Source: Psychrobacter sp. JB385
Lineage (GTDB): Bacteria > Pseudomonadota > Gammaproteobacteria > Pseudomonadales > Moraxellaceae
Assembly (NCBI RefSeq): GCF_900163785.1
Contig: NZ_FUKN01000001.1
Span: 62,001-126,000, forward strand
DNA length: 64,000 nt
Reading direction: 5' to 3'
Shown here in pieces: positions 35,055 to 44,974 of this stretch. Below the pieces are notes generated by a model. That model was not told the origin of the DNA. It saw only the letters and a list, made by a program, of their open reading frames with translations, and searched no databases. Numbering within the stretch: position 1 is the first letter of the stretch; every line of letters starts with the position of its first letter. A program made the translations under genes and the position numbers.

Positions 35055-36404
35055 TTTATAGTAGTCATCGTTTTTCTTGAGCCACCAATTCATATTGTCT
35101 TGACGCTTGGCACGAAAAGCTTCTAGTTTTTTATCAATGCTTTGATTGTGCTGGCGTGCGGTATCAAGCGCAAATAAAATAGGCACTGAGGACAGGACAC
35201 CAAACCGTATCTTTGATTTTGGTAAATCCAGCCCATCACCGATGTCATCACCAACCAAGGTGCGCGTCACGCTGGCATTGACCATCTCAACGAAGCGTCC
35301 TCGACGGTTGTCTTCACCCATAAGCTGACGCGGCAGATCATGCAAGGCTTTTGCCAATGGCTGTCCCATTTTAAAATCAAGCTGCTGGATCGATAGATAC
35401 GTATACAGCCACTCCCAGCAAGCCGCCTCATCTTTCGGCAAACGCTGCAAATCAACGCCCATCCAATAGCTGGCTAAATTCCATAGATGCAGAATACCTG
35501 CCGCTTCCTCTTTACTAATTCGCGCACCAAGCAGACGCAGGCCGCGCATAATCAATAGCGAAAACTGTAAATGGGTGGCAATCATATCGGTTTGATTAAT
35601 CGGCACGCCCCAATATGCCGTGTTCCAGCTACCATCAGGATTATGATGTTGGTCGGCGTTTGGTATCACGCCAGCTGCCGCATTACCTTTACCTTTGAGC
35701 AGGTTTTGGCGTACCAAGGTATGAATCTGTCGCACTTGGATAGATTGCCGCCAACCTTCAGAACCAATGCCCAGTACTTGCTCAATTGGTGCATGCTTAG
35801 AGTGCGCGCTCATGTTTGATTGAGGATGTTCAGAGACTGCTAAAATATAAGCGTAGGTGCGCATCAATCGCGGAAGCGCATCATGCATCAGTGCGCCAGT
35901 TTGAATCAGAGGGAGGGAGAGGGCAGGGATGCTATAGCCTGCCATCAGGGCAACATTACGCAGTAGCCAAATCAGCATCAAGGGATAACGTCGATAGGCA
36001 ACCGCACCGATTTGCGCGAGTTTGGGATCGAACCAATCAGGATGACTGCTAAATTGCTCTGTCAATGCACAAAAAGCGACGTTGTCTTTGAGCGCATCAC
36101 CGCTGTTGTTACTGAGGATGTGCTGTTGTAATGGCTTGGCAAAGCGAATGCCATCAGCGGCTAGTGCATCTGCGAGCGGATCACCAATATCATAACCGGC
36201 AACCATTTCCTCTAGTAAATCGTGTGAGATGATAAAGTTTTTTGGTAATAAATAGCGTTTGACGCGTTTTAAGACTTGTAGATCGCTATGGTCATCAATA
36301 GCTGTTGTACGTCCGTGCCGCTGATAAGAGTCTGCCGAGCTCTTTTGTTTTGAAGAGTGGGTAGACGCACGATTTGCTTTATCACTGAAGTCTGTAGAAT
36401 CCAT
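35052..36404 (-). CDS. MpaB-type oxygenase (DUF2236)
   Basis: The 450-residue, largely helical protein matches the oxygenase MpaB/DUF2236 family, which includes the rubber oxygenase Lcp. Conserved features are a RYPLMLIWLLRNVALMAGY region with the family Arg-Tyr-Pro, a QVRQIHTLVRQNLL helix with the probable haem-ligand His, NQTDMIATHLQFSLL, and a C-terminal GVLSSVPILFALDT segment. A polar N-terminal extension (about 1-45) precedes the domain. No signal peptide or Tat motif was seen, unlike secreted Lcp, so a rubber substrate is unlikely. Function unknown. Confidence 0.8.
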   Translation of the reverse strand: MDSTDFSDKANRASTHSSKQKSSADSYQRHGRTTAIDDHSDLQVLKRVKRYLLPKNFIISHDLLEEMVAGYDIGDPLADALAADGIRFAKPLQQHILSNNSGDALKDNVAFCALTEQFSSHPDWFDPKLAQIGAVAYRRYPLMLIWLLRNVALMAGYSIPALSLPLIQTGALMHDALPRLMRTYAYILAVSEHPQSNMSAHSKHAPIEQVLGIGSEGWRQSIQVRQIHTLVRQNLLKGKGNAAAGVIPNADQHHNPDGSWNTAYWGVPINQTDMIATHLQFSLLIMRGLRLLGARISKEEAAGILHLWNLASYWMGVDLQRLPKDEAACWEWLYTYLSIQQLDFKMGQPLAKALHDLPRQLMGEDNRRGRFVEMVNASVTRTLVGDDIGDGLDLPKSKIRFGVLSSVPILFALDTARQHNQSIDKKLEAFRAKRQDNMNWWLKKNDDYYK

Positions 36405-36509
36405 ATTTATCCATTGCCTTTATGATGAAATCTCTCACAATGCCAACGATATCAATATCTATTCCTGTAATGGCACCAATTTGGTATGACATGTTTCTAT
36501 GACGATAAT

Positions 36510-36554
36510 AAAAATGAGCCACTCATTCGCCAAATGGCATTTAAGTGGCTCATT
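36510..36554 (-). terminator. terminator of nhaA
   Basis: Eleven-base stem AATGAGCCACT with AGTGGCTCATT around a 20-base loop. On the minus strand it is followed by TTTTATTAT. It lies just past the nhaA stop. Confidence 0.8.
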
Positions 36555-36560
36555 CTGTCA

Positions 36561-37763
36561 TCAATGTGGACGGGTTAAATCTACAGAGGTTCCACTTACA
36601 TTGTCTTTTAAGCTGAATTTGAGCATGAGGTAACCTGCGACACCAGAAACGATTGAACCCATGATAATACCTAGGCGCTCATCGAACATGGTCGTGTCGC
36701 CTGCGAATGCCAGACCACCGATAAATAAGCTCATTGTAAAGCCAACCCCGCACAATAAAGCGGCGCCGTAGATTTGCTTGAAGTTCATGCCTCTTGGCAT
36801 GGTTGAGATACCAAGTTTAAAGATTAACCAGCACATAATCATCACGCCCAGCTGTTTTCCGATGAACAGACCAGCAGCAATACCAAGTGGAACAGAATGG
36901 AACAATTCCTCAAAACCTGCACCTTGGAGTGAGATGCCAGAGTTGGCAAAAGCAAATATAGGTAAAATACCGAAGGCAACGGTGTTGTGTAAATCGTGCT
37001 CTAGCTCTTCTAGTGGAGAATGCTCAGGGTCGGTGCGGTCAAACATCGGAATGAAGAGCGCTAAAACTACCCCAGCCAAGGTTGCATGGATGCCAGACTT
37101 GAGCACGGCAATCCACATAATCACACCAATAAGTAAATAAGGCGTGATTCTAGTGACATTACGACGATTCAAAAAGTATAAAGCAGGCAGACATAAACCA
37201 GCTACCGCTAACGATTGTAATGACAACTCACTGGTATAAAATAGCGCGATGATTAAGATGGCACCAATATCATCAAAGATTGCAATAGACACCAAAAATA
37301 CTTTTAAAGAGTTGGGTACGCGACTGCCCAGAAGACTCAAAATACCTAGGGCAAAAGCAATATCCGTTGCCGCTGGAATGGCCCAGCCTTTCCAAAACTC
37401 AGGCTCGTGGTAGTTAAAGAGGAAATAAACAATGGCTGGGAAAATCATACCGCCTATAGCAGCACCAGCTGGTAGTATGATTTGTTTGACATTAGATAGC
37501 TCACCGATTAAGACTTCACGCTTAAGTTCAAGTCCAACTAAAAAAAAGAAAATCGCCATCAGACCATCGTTGATCCAGTGATGGGCATCTTTGGCAATAC
37601 CGAATTCACCGATCTGAATGGCGACAGGTGCGTGTATAAATCCTTCGTACCAAACACTCAGAGGGGAGTTGGCAATGATCATTGCAGCAATGGCAGCCAA
37701 TGCCAAAACAATCCCGCCTGCCGCTTCAAACTCAAAAAATGCCTTAATCCTTCGTATTGCCAT
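36561..37763 (-). CDS. nhaA: Na+/H+ antiporter NhaA
   Basis: The protein (400 residues from the ATG at 37763, where the family start aligns as [20 protein letters not shown]; an upstream ATG at 37805 would add 14) is a twelve-helix inner-membrane antiporter. Hallmarks include [31 protein letters not shown], and the ion-site Asp pair in [14 protein letters not shown]. It expels Na+ (and Li+) in exchange for two H+. A GATGAGGATGAT ribosome-binding site precedes the chosen start. Suited to a marine or saline host. Monocistronic. Confidence 0.95.
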   Translation of the reverse strand: MAIRRIKAFFEFEAAGGIVLALAAIAAMIIANSPLSVWYEGFIHAPVAIQIGEFGIAKDAHHWINDGLMAIFFFLVGLELKREVLIGELSNVKQIILPAGAAIGGMIFPAIVYFLFNYHEPEFWKGWAIPAATDIAFALGILSLLGSRVPNSLKVFLVSIAIFDDIGAILIIALFYTSELSLQSLAVAGLCLPALYFLNRRNVTRITPYLLIGVIMWIAVLKSGIHATLAGVVLALFIPMFDRTDPEHSPLEELEHDLHNTVAFGILPIFAFANSGISLQGAGFEELFHSVPLGIAAGLFIGKQLGVMIMCWLIFKLGISTMPRGMNFKQIYGAALLCGVGFTMSLFIGGLAFAGDTTMFDERLGIIMGSIVSGVAGYLMLKFSLKDNVSGTSVDLTRPH

Positions 37764-38220
37764 ATCATCCTCATCTACTAAGTACAATGTATTAAATAAC
37801 TTCAAGTATCTATCCTGCTACGCAGTTCCACGTCACAGATAAAAAGGAGTAGTTTCTCATACTCTTATTCATATAAACAACAAAATGCGCTAACCAAAAG
37901 TTATGAGTGCTTCCTGCTATATTCATAATAACGATATTATAAAGGGCATATGACAGACAAAGTAGTTGCAACTCGTTAAATCTTTTTAGGTTGACGCCGC
38001 TTGTGTCGAATATTTACTGAGTAATGAGACAAATTTAGCAGACTTTTTTATGTTTTTGGTTTTTTTTATGGTTTTATCCTTATAATGATTGACGTTGTAT
38101 AAAGCGCAGTGAGCGCTCTAGCACCTATCAGTAATGCCATTGCTTATCTAATAGCAATTTTTTTTAGCCGAATCTTTTGGGTTATCTTCTTTTTTACTAT
38201 ATGTTTTGAAGGTCAGTGTC
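37764..38220. other. 457-base intergenic region between divergent transport genes
   Basis: Contains the promoters of nhaA (minus) and the TauE/SafE gene (plus), with T-rich stretches at 38041-38090. NhaR-type operators could not be identified by eye. No other feature. Confidence 0.4.
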
Positions 38221-38976
38221 ATGGACGTATCCCTCTCTTTAGAGATTATCTTAATGCTTACTGCTGTGGCGGTGCTTGCAGGTTTTATCGATGCGATTGC
38301 TGGCGGCGGCGGTCTGTTAACCATACCTGCTATGTTACTCGCTAATATTCCACCCGTCTTGACGCTTGGCACCAATAAGCTACAAGCTGCCTCTGGCGCG
38401 CTAGCTGCTTCTATGACGATGATTAAAAAGGGAGTGGTTAAGCCTCAACGCATCAAAGTTGCTATCATTGCCGCCTTTATCGGTTCAGTGATTGGTACTA
38501 TTGCCGTCCAAATGTCACCGCCAGATTTGCTTGAAAAATTGATTCCATTTTTGATTGCTGCTATCGGTATTTATACGCTATTTGCGCCAAAGCTTGGTGA
38601 GGTGGAAGCGGCACCGCGCATCTCAGAGGGCAAATGGCAAAAAATAGTAGCACCATTGATTGGATTTTATGATGGTTATATTGGACCTGGAACTGGCATG
38701 TTTTTTGCGCTTGGTAATGTGGCACTACGTGGCCGTCAGATCATTGAGGCCACTGGGACGGCCAAAGTGTTGAACCTATCTACCAATATTGGCTCGTTAA
38801 TATTTTTTATCTTGGGCGGCAATGTCTTGTGGAAAGTAGGATTGGCGATGATGGTTGGACAAGCGGTAGGTGCGTATTTTGGTTCTCATATGGTGGTCAA
38901 AGGTGGCAGTAAGTTAATTCGACCTTTGATTGTCTTGGTCTGTTTGGCGATGATAACCAAATACGTGATGGGATAA
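38221..38976 (+). CDS. TauE/SafE-family (TSUP) membrane protein, YfcA-like
   Basis: The 251-residue protein (ATG 38221, with GAAGGT upstream) has eight or so hydrophobic segments and the family pattern AGFIDAIAGGGGLLTIPAMLL near the N-terminus, GTNKLQAASGALAASMTMI, and FYDGYIGPGTGMFFALGNV in the second half. Such proteins are thought to export sulfite, sulfonates or related organosulfur anions. YfcA is the closest-looking relative. Function is not specified by context. Terminator shared with the next gene. Confidence 0.88.
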   Translation: MDVSLSLEIILMLTAVAVLAGFIDAIAGGGGLLTIPAMLLANIPPVLTLGTNKLQAASGALAASMTMIKKGVVKPQRIKVAIIAAFIGSVIGTIAVQMSPPDLLEKLIPFLIAAIGIYTLFAPKLGEVEAAPRISEGKWQKIVAPLIGFYDGYIGPGTGMFFALGNVALRGRQIIEATGTAKVLNLSTNIGSLIFFILGGNVLWKVGLAMMVGQAVGAYFGSHMVVKGGSKLIRPLIVLVCLAMITKYVMG

Positions 38977-39040
38977 TGCCGTTGGGCATGAAATTACGAT
39001 GAGCGGTAGCAATAAGCAATACGTCCATCCGATTGCTCAC

Positions 39041-39082
39041 AAAAAAACCTCAGCCCATAAGATGATGTGCTGAGGTTTTTTA
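39041..39082. terminator. bidirectional terminator
   Basis: Stem AACCTCAGC with GCTGAGGTT flanked by A- and T-runs. It serves the converging TauE/SafE and symporter genes. Confidence 0.85.
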
Positions 39083-39106
39083 TGATGACTTATTCAATAT
39101 AGATGA

Positions 39107-40483
39107 TTAACGACGACGATCAACATCATCGTACTCACTACCCATTACTCCATCATGAAAGACTTCAGAGAATTCACGCTCGTTGTTTTCATCAATGTGA
39201 CCATCGAATACATCTTTGGTGCCTGCATCAGGGTCGTTATAAGTCACTAAGTCCATCTTGCCTTCTGATTTTGCCACGATTGCAGTCACTGCTGCATCAC
39301 CACCGACGTTGACAGCAGTACGTAACATATCAAGGATACGATCCACACCTAGGATCAAGCCGATACCTTCGATAGGCAAGCCCACTTGAGCAAATACCAT
39401 AGATAACATAATCAGCCCCACGCCAGGCACACCTGCGGTTCCGATAGAGGCCAGTACCGACATGAGAATCACGACCAGATAGTCGGTCACACCCAAATCA
39501 ATACCATAGATATTGGCAATAAAAATGGTCGCCGTACCTTGCATGATAGCCGTACCATCCATGTTGATGGTCGCACCAAAAGGAACAGTAAAGGAAGCAA
39601 CGGAGTTATCCACGCCCATACGTTTGGTGACGGTACGCAAGGTAATCGGAATGGTCGCGTTTGAGCTTGAGGTACTAAACGCAAAGATTTGTACTTCGCG
39701 CATTTTTGCCAAAAAAGTTCTGATAGATAAGCCTGAAGTGACTTTGAGGACGATCATCATAGTGATAAAGAAATGGAAGGCGAGCGACCCTACCAACACT
39801 GCCATATAGCTCACTAGTGCGCCGATCAACTCAAAGCCCAGCTCTGACATGGCTTTGGCCAGTAGTGCAAATACACCATAGGGTGCTAGATTCATAATGA
39901 TGGTCACCATTTTTAGGATGACTTCATTGATAAGCTCTAGGCTTTGAACCAAGCCTTTGGCAGGTTTGCCCACCATCAAAATACTGATACCAATAAGAAT
40001 GGCAAAGAAAATAATCGATAACATGTCGCCGTTAGCCATCGCACTGATGGGATTCGATGGGACAATGTTAGAGAATACATCAAGTAGCGGCGGCGCTGAC
40101 TGAGCTTCAAAGGCGGCTTCAGTTTCGACATTCATGCCTTTACCGATACCAAATAAAAGACCAAGTCCAATGGCTGTTGCGATCGCAAGGGCAGTGGTCA
40201 TCATATAAATCATAAAGGTTTTGGTACCAATACGGCCAAGCAAACGTATATCACCAATGCCGCAAACCCCGCAAATCAGTGAGATAAGCACTAAGGGTAC
40301 GACCAGCATTTTTAGTGAGTTAACAAACAGCTTACCAATGATGGCGAAAAAACCATTTGTGATATACGTATGAACAAAACCACCTTCAGTGTTCAGTCCT
40401 GAATAGTTTATAAATAAACCCAGTATAATACCGAGCACCATGGCAACAATGATCTTGCCTGTCAGTCCCATATTTTTCCACAT
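39107..40483 (-). CDS. dicarboxylate/amino acid:cation symporter (DAACS family)
   Basis: The 458-residue protein (from ATG 40483, preceded by AAAGGATAGAG; ORF could extend 11 residues upstream) is a GltP/DctA-type secondary transporter. The serine-rich hairpin is FAFSTSSSNATIPITLR, and the substrate/Na+ site motif NMDGTAIMQGTA follows FTVPFGAT. About eight transmembrane helices and two re-entrant loops are expected. The C-terminus adds ~50 acidic, hydrophilic residues (…NDPDAGTKDVFDGHIDE...). Substrate likely glutamate, aspartate or a C4-dicarboxylate. Monocistronic. Confidence 0.92.
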   Translation of the reverse strand: MWKNMGLTGKIIVAMVLGIILGLFINYSGLNTEGGFVHTYITNGFFAIIGKLFVNSLKMLVVPLVLISLICGVCGIGDIRLLGRIGTKTFMIYMMTTALAIATAIGLGLLFGIGKGMNVETEAAFEAQSAPPLLDVFSNIVPSNPISAMANGDMLSIIFFAILIGISILMVGKPAKGLVQSLELINEVILKMVTIIMNLAPYGVFALLAKAMSELGFELIGALVSYMAVLVGSLAFHFFITMMIVLKVTSGLSIRTFLAKMREVQIFAFSTSSSNATIPITLRTVTKRMGVDNSVASFTVPFGATINMDGTAIMQGTATIFIANIYGIDLGVTDYLVVILMSVLASIGTAGVPGVGLIMLSMVFAQVGLPIEGIGLILGVDRILDMLRTAVNVGGDAAVTAIVAKSEGKMDLVTYNDPDAGTKDVFDGHIDENNEREFSEVFHDGVMGSEYDDVDRRR

Positions 40484-40874
40484 AAACTCTATCCTTTTAT
40501 ACACAGCACCCAGCATCAGGAAGCAAACAAGATATTATTGATTCACATGCCTTTACCTGAATTCTCTGAGTTTGTAAATTTCACATCTGTGACTTCATGT
40601 CAATTTCCCGCACAATATAAATTAATTGTTCAGGTAACTGCAACTTTTTTTATAAATTAAGACGTACTTATTTTTTTAACTAAGGATTAATAGGATTAAA
40701 TGATGGCTAAGAGAGCGGGACGGGTTACTAGATTTATGGTTATCAAGGATAGCGATATGGAGACAAAAACAAAAAAGACCGTTCAAGCTGAACGGTCTTT
40801 TTTGATTCAAATTATAGTAAGCACTGATACGTTATATTAAGCTAAGGCTCATGTTTCTCAGCACTTATTATTTC
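40484..40874. other. 391-base intergenic region
   Basis: Between the symporter start and the stop of the acyl-CoA dehydrogenase gene, both on the minus strand. It holds the symporter promoter and the dehydrogenase terminator at 40771-40803. Confidence 0.4.
40771..40803 (-). terminator. terminator of the acyl-CoA dehydrogenase gene
   Basis: Stem AAAAAAGACCGTTC with GAACGGTCTTTTTT and a 4-base loop. Near-symmetric, so it could act in both directions. Confidence 0.85.
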
Positions 40875-43800
40875 TTAAGTTTTATCATTTTCGTCACGAC
40901 GTAGACCATCTTGCCACTTGGTATCTAAATTATCTGCGTTATCTATCTTGTCGGCGGTGTCTATGCTACTCGCATTGTCAGTAGCATCATTTGTACTGGC
41001 AGTATCGATAACAGTCGGCTCGTCGACACCCTGCTTTATCACTTCTGATTGTTCAGGCGTATCGGTTTGCGTTACAGGTTCGATATCATCGATGCTGCGC
41101 TGATGACTACTATGATTATTACTCATGCGCTCATTTAGATGAGAGGCGGCATCACGATGGCGATGATCCAATGCTTCTGCGTCGGGATTGGTGTCACCAA
41201 AGTCAGTTTGAGTACGCACTTCTTTCACGGTGTTTTGTTCAGAAACCATCTCTACATCACCATCACTCTCATAGCCATGGTTGGGATTGGCATCACCTGT
41301 CTTTTCATCGACACTCTCACTACCAGACACTGCCAAATTGTCTGAGGCAACCTCGCTATCAGCAATAATACCATTTCTGGCCTGAGCGTCTTTCTTTAAC
41401 TGAGCATAATCAGTGAGTTGATGTACGGCGTTATCGAGACTGTGGGGGTTACGACGTACTTGCGCTTTTAATAGATGTTTATCAAATACATCCGTCAATA
41501 GCGAGTCAAAGCGCAAAGCATTGTATTGAATCAGCACTTCTGCTTCTTCTTCCGTGATATCACCTTTTTGGCTGGCATAAACCACATGGTCTTCAAACGT
41601 AAGACCTTCAAAGCTGTCCTTATGTTCGGCTTTCTTAAATTTCTGCCATAAGGGTTCTATGCCGACAAGAGCTTGATAAGCATTTTCCATGCGGCCAGTC
41701 ACATCGTCTGCATCAGTATTGTAGTAGACCATTGTTTTGAGGTAGTCACGGAAAGGGTTGGCCTCAAAATCATCCATGAATACATCCCCCAACTGACGTT
41801 TGAGCTCATCACTTGGTGGCGTAAAGATACGACCACTTGGGAAGGTCACAAAACTTACCACGCTTGCTGCCATACGATTTGGGAAGTTGTCAAAGAGCGA
41901 TAAGAAAGCTTCTTGAATGGTATATAAGCTGTTTTGTAGTGCCACTTCAGCATGCAAACGTTCAGCTTCTGACATAGTACCATGCTGGTAAAACTGCAAG
42001 ATAGCGGTGCTGATAAATAAATGCCCATGAATATCAGCCAATCGACCAGACAGCATCTCTTTACGTTTTAGATCACCTGCAAGTAAACCCAATGCCATAT
42101 CAGCGGTCAAAGCAAATCCTGCACTCAAGCGATTGATGTGCTTGTAATAAGGACGGGTAAAGTTATCAGCGAAACTTGGCGCATCATTGCTACCACCAAC
42201 ATAACCTGCGACAAAAGCTTTGGCGCCGCGATTGAAGGTATAGCCCAAATGCTTAAAGAATAAATTGTCGAATTGCTTAAGCGCGCCTTCTTTATCTTCA
42301 CTCTGCAATAGTTGCAGCTCATCAAACAAATAAGGATGGCAGCGCATGGCGCCTTGACCAAAAATCATCAATGAGCGTGTTAAGATATTGGCACCCTCAA
42401 CCGTGATGGAGACAGGAATTGCTTGATAAGGCGTCGCCAAAAAGTTGCGCGGACCCATCTGTACGGCGCGACCACCGACGACATCCATACCATCATTGAC
42501 CACACCGCGCATGGTTTCAGTGGCATAATATTTTGCCATGGCTGTCATAACAGATGGCGTACCACCTTGGTTAAGACCACACGTGACCAAATGACGAAAC
42601 GCCTCTAGCATATAAGTATTACTAGCCATGCGACTAGTCGCGTCTTGCACCCCTTCGAATTTACCAACCGAGATTTTAAACTGTTCGCGCACCTTGGCAA
42701 ACGCACCGACAGACAGATACGTCATTTCACTGGCAGATGTGGATAGGGCAGGCAAGGAGATACCACGCCCAACGCCCAAGCATTCCATCAACATACGCCA
42801 GCCGCGACCAGCATTTTCAACGCCACCAATGATGTAATCCAGTGGGATAAAGACATCTTTACCATCGACCGTACCGTTCATAAAAGGCGAGCCGATGGGA
42901 TTATGGCGCGGGCCTATCATGACACCTTTATGCTTGGCGGGTACCAGCGCACAAGTAATACCATAATCGGTCTTTTTCGGATTACCCAATAAACCTTCTG
43001 GATCATGCATTTTAAATGCCAAGCCCACAACTGTTGCGATAGGGGCCAAGGTAATCCAGCGTTTTGAGAAATTCATACGCAGACCCAGCACTTGCTCGCC
43101 TTCATGTATGCCATAGCAGACCACGCCCGTATCAGGAATGGCGCCCGCATCAGAACCTGCCTCAGGACCAGTCAGACCAAAACAAGGTACTTCATCCCCT
43201 TTTGCCAAACCTGGCAGCCAGCGCTGTTTTTGCTCATCCGTACCATAATGCATCAAAAGCTCACCAGGACCGAGTGAGTTTGGCACCATACAGGTCACCG
43301 CCGCTGTTGGTGAGCGCGAAGCGATTTTACTCATCACACGGCTTTGAGCGTAAGAACTAAATTCTAAACCACCGAACTCTTTTGGAATGATGAGACCTAA
43401 AAAGCCATTACTCTTAATGAATTGCCAAGCTTCAGGTGATAGCTCTTTATCCTCTTGCTGAATTTTCCACTCGTCCAGCATGGCGCACAGCGTTTCCACC
43501 TCATTATCAATGAAGCTTTGCTCTCTTTCTGAGAGGGTCGGATACGGATATTGGGCAAACGTCTCCCAATTGGGTGCGCCCATAAATAGCTCTTTTTCCC
43601 ACCAGCTGGTACCTGCATCTAGGGCTTCACGCTCCGTGTCACTCATACTTGGCATGGCACCGCCCAAGGTTTTATAGACACGCTTGGTAATCAAGGACTG
43701 TCGAAGCGGCGTCACAAGCAGAACCAAGCAAAGCAGCGCAATTGGTATACCCAAAAGGAGCGACCAAGGACTGATGATCGCAGTCACAATAACCGTTACG

Positions 43801-43904
43801 AGTGCAGCAACACTGCCAGTCACTCGCGATAAAGACAACAAAAAGATGGCCAGAACCACGGCTAATTGAATGATGATTGCCAAAATAAATAAGCCAATGG
43901 CCAT
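40875..43904 (-). CDS. fadE: acyl-CoA dehydrogenase, FadE type, with long acidic C-terminal tail
   Basis: The 1009-residue protein aligns in its first ~840 residues with FadE-type acyl-CoA dehydrogenases: N-terminal hydrophobic segments (about 5-30 and 40-65), the FAD-binding domain with FGLTGPEAGSDAGAIPDTG and NFSKRWITLAP, GISLPALSTSASEM and a DUF1974-type C-terminal region. It performs the first step of fatty acid beta-oxidation at the membrane. E. coli FadE has 814 residues; here residues about 844-1009 form an extra Asp/Asn/Ser/Thr-rich, His-containing tail with no visible fold. The start has AAGGAGACAGTC upstream. Monocistronic. Confidence 0.92.
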   Translation of the reverse strand: MAIGLFILAIIIQLAVVLAIFLLSLSRVTGSVAALVTVIVTAIISPWSLLLGIPIALLCLVLLVTPLRQSLITKRVYKTLGGAMPSMSDTEREALDAGTSWWEKELFMGAPNWETFAQYPYPTLSEREQSFIDNEVETLCAMLDEWKIQQEDKELSPEAWQFIKSNGFLGLIIPKEFGGLEFSSYAQSRVMSKIASRSPTAAVTCMVPNSLGPGELLMHYGTDEQKQRWLPGLAKGDEVPCFGLTGPEAGSDAGAIPDTGVVCYGIHEGEQVLGLRMNFSKRWITLAPIATVVGLAFKMHDPEGLLGNPKKTDYGITCALVPAKHKGVMIGPRHNPIGSPFMNGTVDGKDVFIPLDYIIGGVENAGRGWRMLMECLGVGRGISLPALSTSASEMTYLSVGAFAKVREQFKISVGKFEGVQDATSRMASNTYMLEAFRHLVTCGLNQGGTPSVMTAMAKYYATETMRGVVNDGMDVVGGRAVQMGPRNFLATPYQAIPVSITVEGANILTRSLMIFGQGAMRCHPYLFDELQLLQSEDKEGALKQFDNLFFKHLGYTFNRGAKAFVAGYVGGSNDAPSFADNFTRPYYKHINRLSAGFALTADMALGLLAGDLKRKEMLSGRLADIHGHLFISTAILQFYQHGTMSEAERLHAEVALQNSLYTIQEAFLSLFDNFPNRMAASVVSFVTFPSGRIFTPPSDELKRQLGDVFMDDFEANPFRDYLKTMVYYNTDADDVTGRMENAYQALVGIEPLWQKFKKAEHKDSFEGLTFEDHVVYASQKGDITEEEAEVLIQYNALRFDSLLTDVFDKHLLKAQVRRNPHSLDNAVHQLTDYAQLKKDAQARNGIIADSEVASDNLAVSGSESVDEKTGDANPNHGYESDGDVEMVSEQNTVKEVRTQTDFGDTNPDAEALDHRHRDAASHLNERMSNNHSSHQRSIDDIEPVTQTDTPEQSEVIKQGVDEPTVIDTASTNDATDNASSIDTADKIDNADNLDTKWQDGLRRDENDKT

Positions 43905-44148
43905 GACTGTCTCCTTGATGACGCTGAACTAAAAGCGTGAAAAATATATGAATGAGGTTTTTAGATCACGATAGTTGTTGTTTTATCCGCTGCTTTTCTT
44001 CTTTTTAATCAGTAAAAGATACGATTGGTTAACAATATGAAACAGTTACTTATAACTATCAATAGGTGAAATGCTACGCTGTGTCGATAATATGTATCAT
44101 ATTTCAATGAATGAGAGGAATCATTTATAGGTATAAATTGTGAGAATT

Positions 44149-44835
44149 CTATTCATCAAATGGTGTCAAGCCGCTTTCGGCATAAGATAAGGTATCGTTT
44201 CGTCCAACAATGATGTGATCGACAAGCGCTATATCCAATAAATCACACGCCTTTTTGAGCTCATAAGTCAATAAATTGTCAGCCGTTGAAGGTTTGGCAT
44301 CCGTATGTGGATGATTATGAGCGATAATCAATTGACTGGCAGCATGGCTCAAAGCATGACGTAATACATGTTTGATGCAGACAGAACACGATGAGATACC
44401 ACCGGTAAACAGTATCTCAAAATTTAACAGGTTCAGGCCATTGTCCAAACACAGAACCGCAAAGACCTCGCGATGCTCACCGCGTAACTGCGTACTAATG
44501 TAGTCTTTCACCACTTGAGAGCGTCCCAATGCTTGACCGGTTTTGAGCTTACTGTCTAAGTAGCGTGTACCCATCTCAAGCGAAGCCATTATTTGGGCAT
44601 ATTTGGCAGGGCCTATACCATGACAAGCCAAAACGATGTCTTGAGGCGCTGCCAATAATTCAGCCAAGCTGCCAAATTTTTCAATCAAATGGCGAGCCAG
44701 CTCAATGGCAGATTGTGACTGTGTTCCTGTGCGCAAAAATATGGCCAAAATCTCAGCATCGGTAAGGTGCGCGGCACCAAATTTAAGTAGTTTTTCGCGT
44801 GGTCTGTCTTCTTCATGCCAGTCTTTAATGGCCAT
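44149..44835 (-). CDS. radC: RadC-family JAB-domain protein
   Basis: The 228-residue protein has an N-terminal helix-hairpin-helix-like region (AELLAAPQDIVLACHGIGPAKYAQI) and a C-terminal JAB/MPN domain with the metallopeptidase-type metal motif AHNHPHTDAKPSTAD (HxHx7SxxD). The historic DNA-repair role is doubted; the biochemical function remains unclear. AAGGAGAGATA precedes the ATG. It is divergent from coaBC, the same neighbourhood as radC and dfp in E. coli. Confidence 0.93.
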   Translation of the reverse strand: MAIKDWHEEDRPREKLLKFGAAHLTDAEILAIFLRTGTQSQSAIELARHLIEKFGSLAELLAAPQDIVLACHGIGPAKYAQIMASLEMGTRYLDSKLKTGQALGRSQVVKDYISTQLRGEHREVFAVLCLDNGLNLLNFEILFTGGISSCSVCIKHVLRHALSHAASQLIIAHNHPHTDAKPSTADNLLTYELKKACDLLDIALVDHIIVGRNDTLSYAESGLTPFDE

Positions 44836-44974
44836 TATCTCTCCTTAAGTGGGTTGGTCACAAATAGCTTGAACAAATACTACCGTTAAATACGCAAAAT
44901 CTTACCTAACTTATCTCATAATTGTTACTATAAGCGCAATTTTATCTTTTCACTTTTATATTGATGCCACGCTT

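Noticed and set aside
35052..36404. A secreted rubber oxygenase (Lcp)
   Set aside because: It shares the DUF2236 family but lacks a signal peptide or Tat motif.
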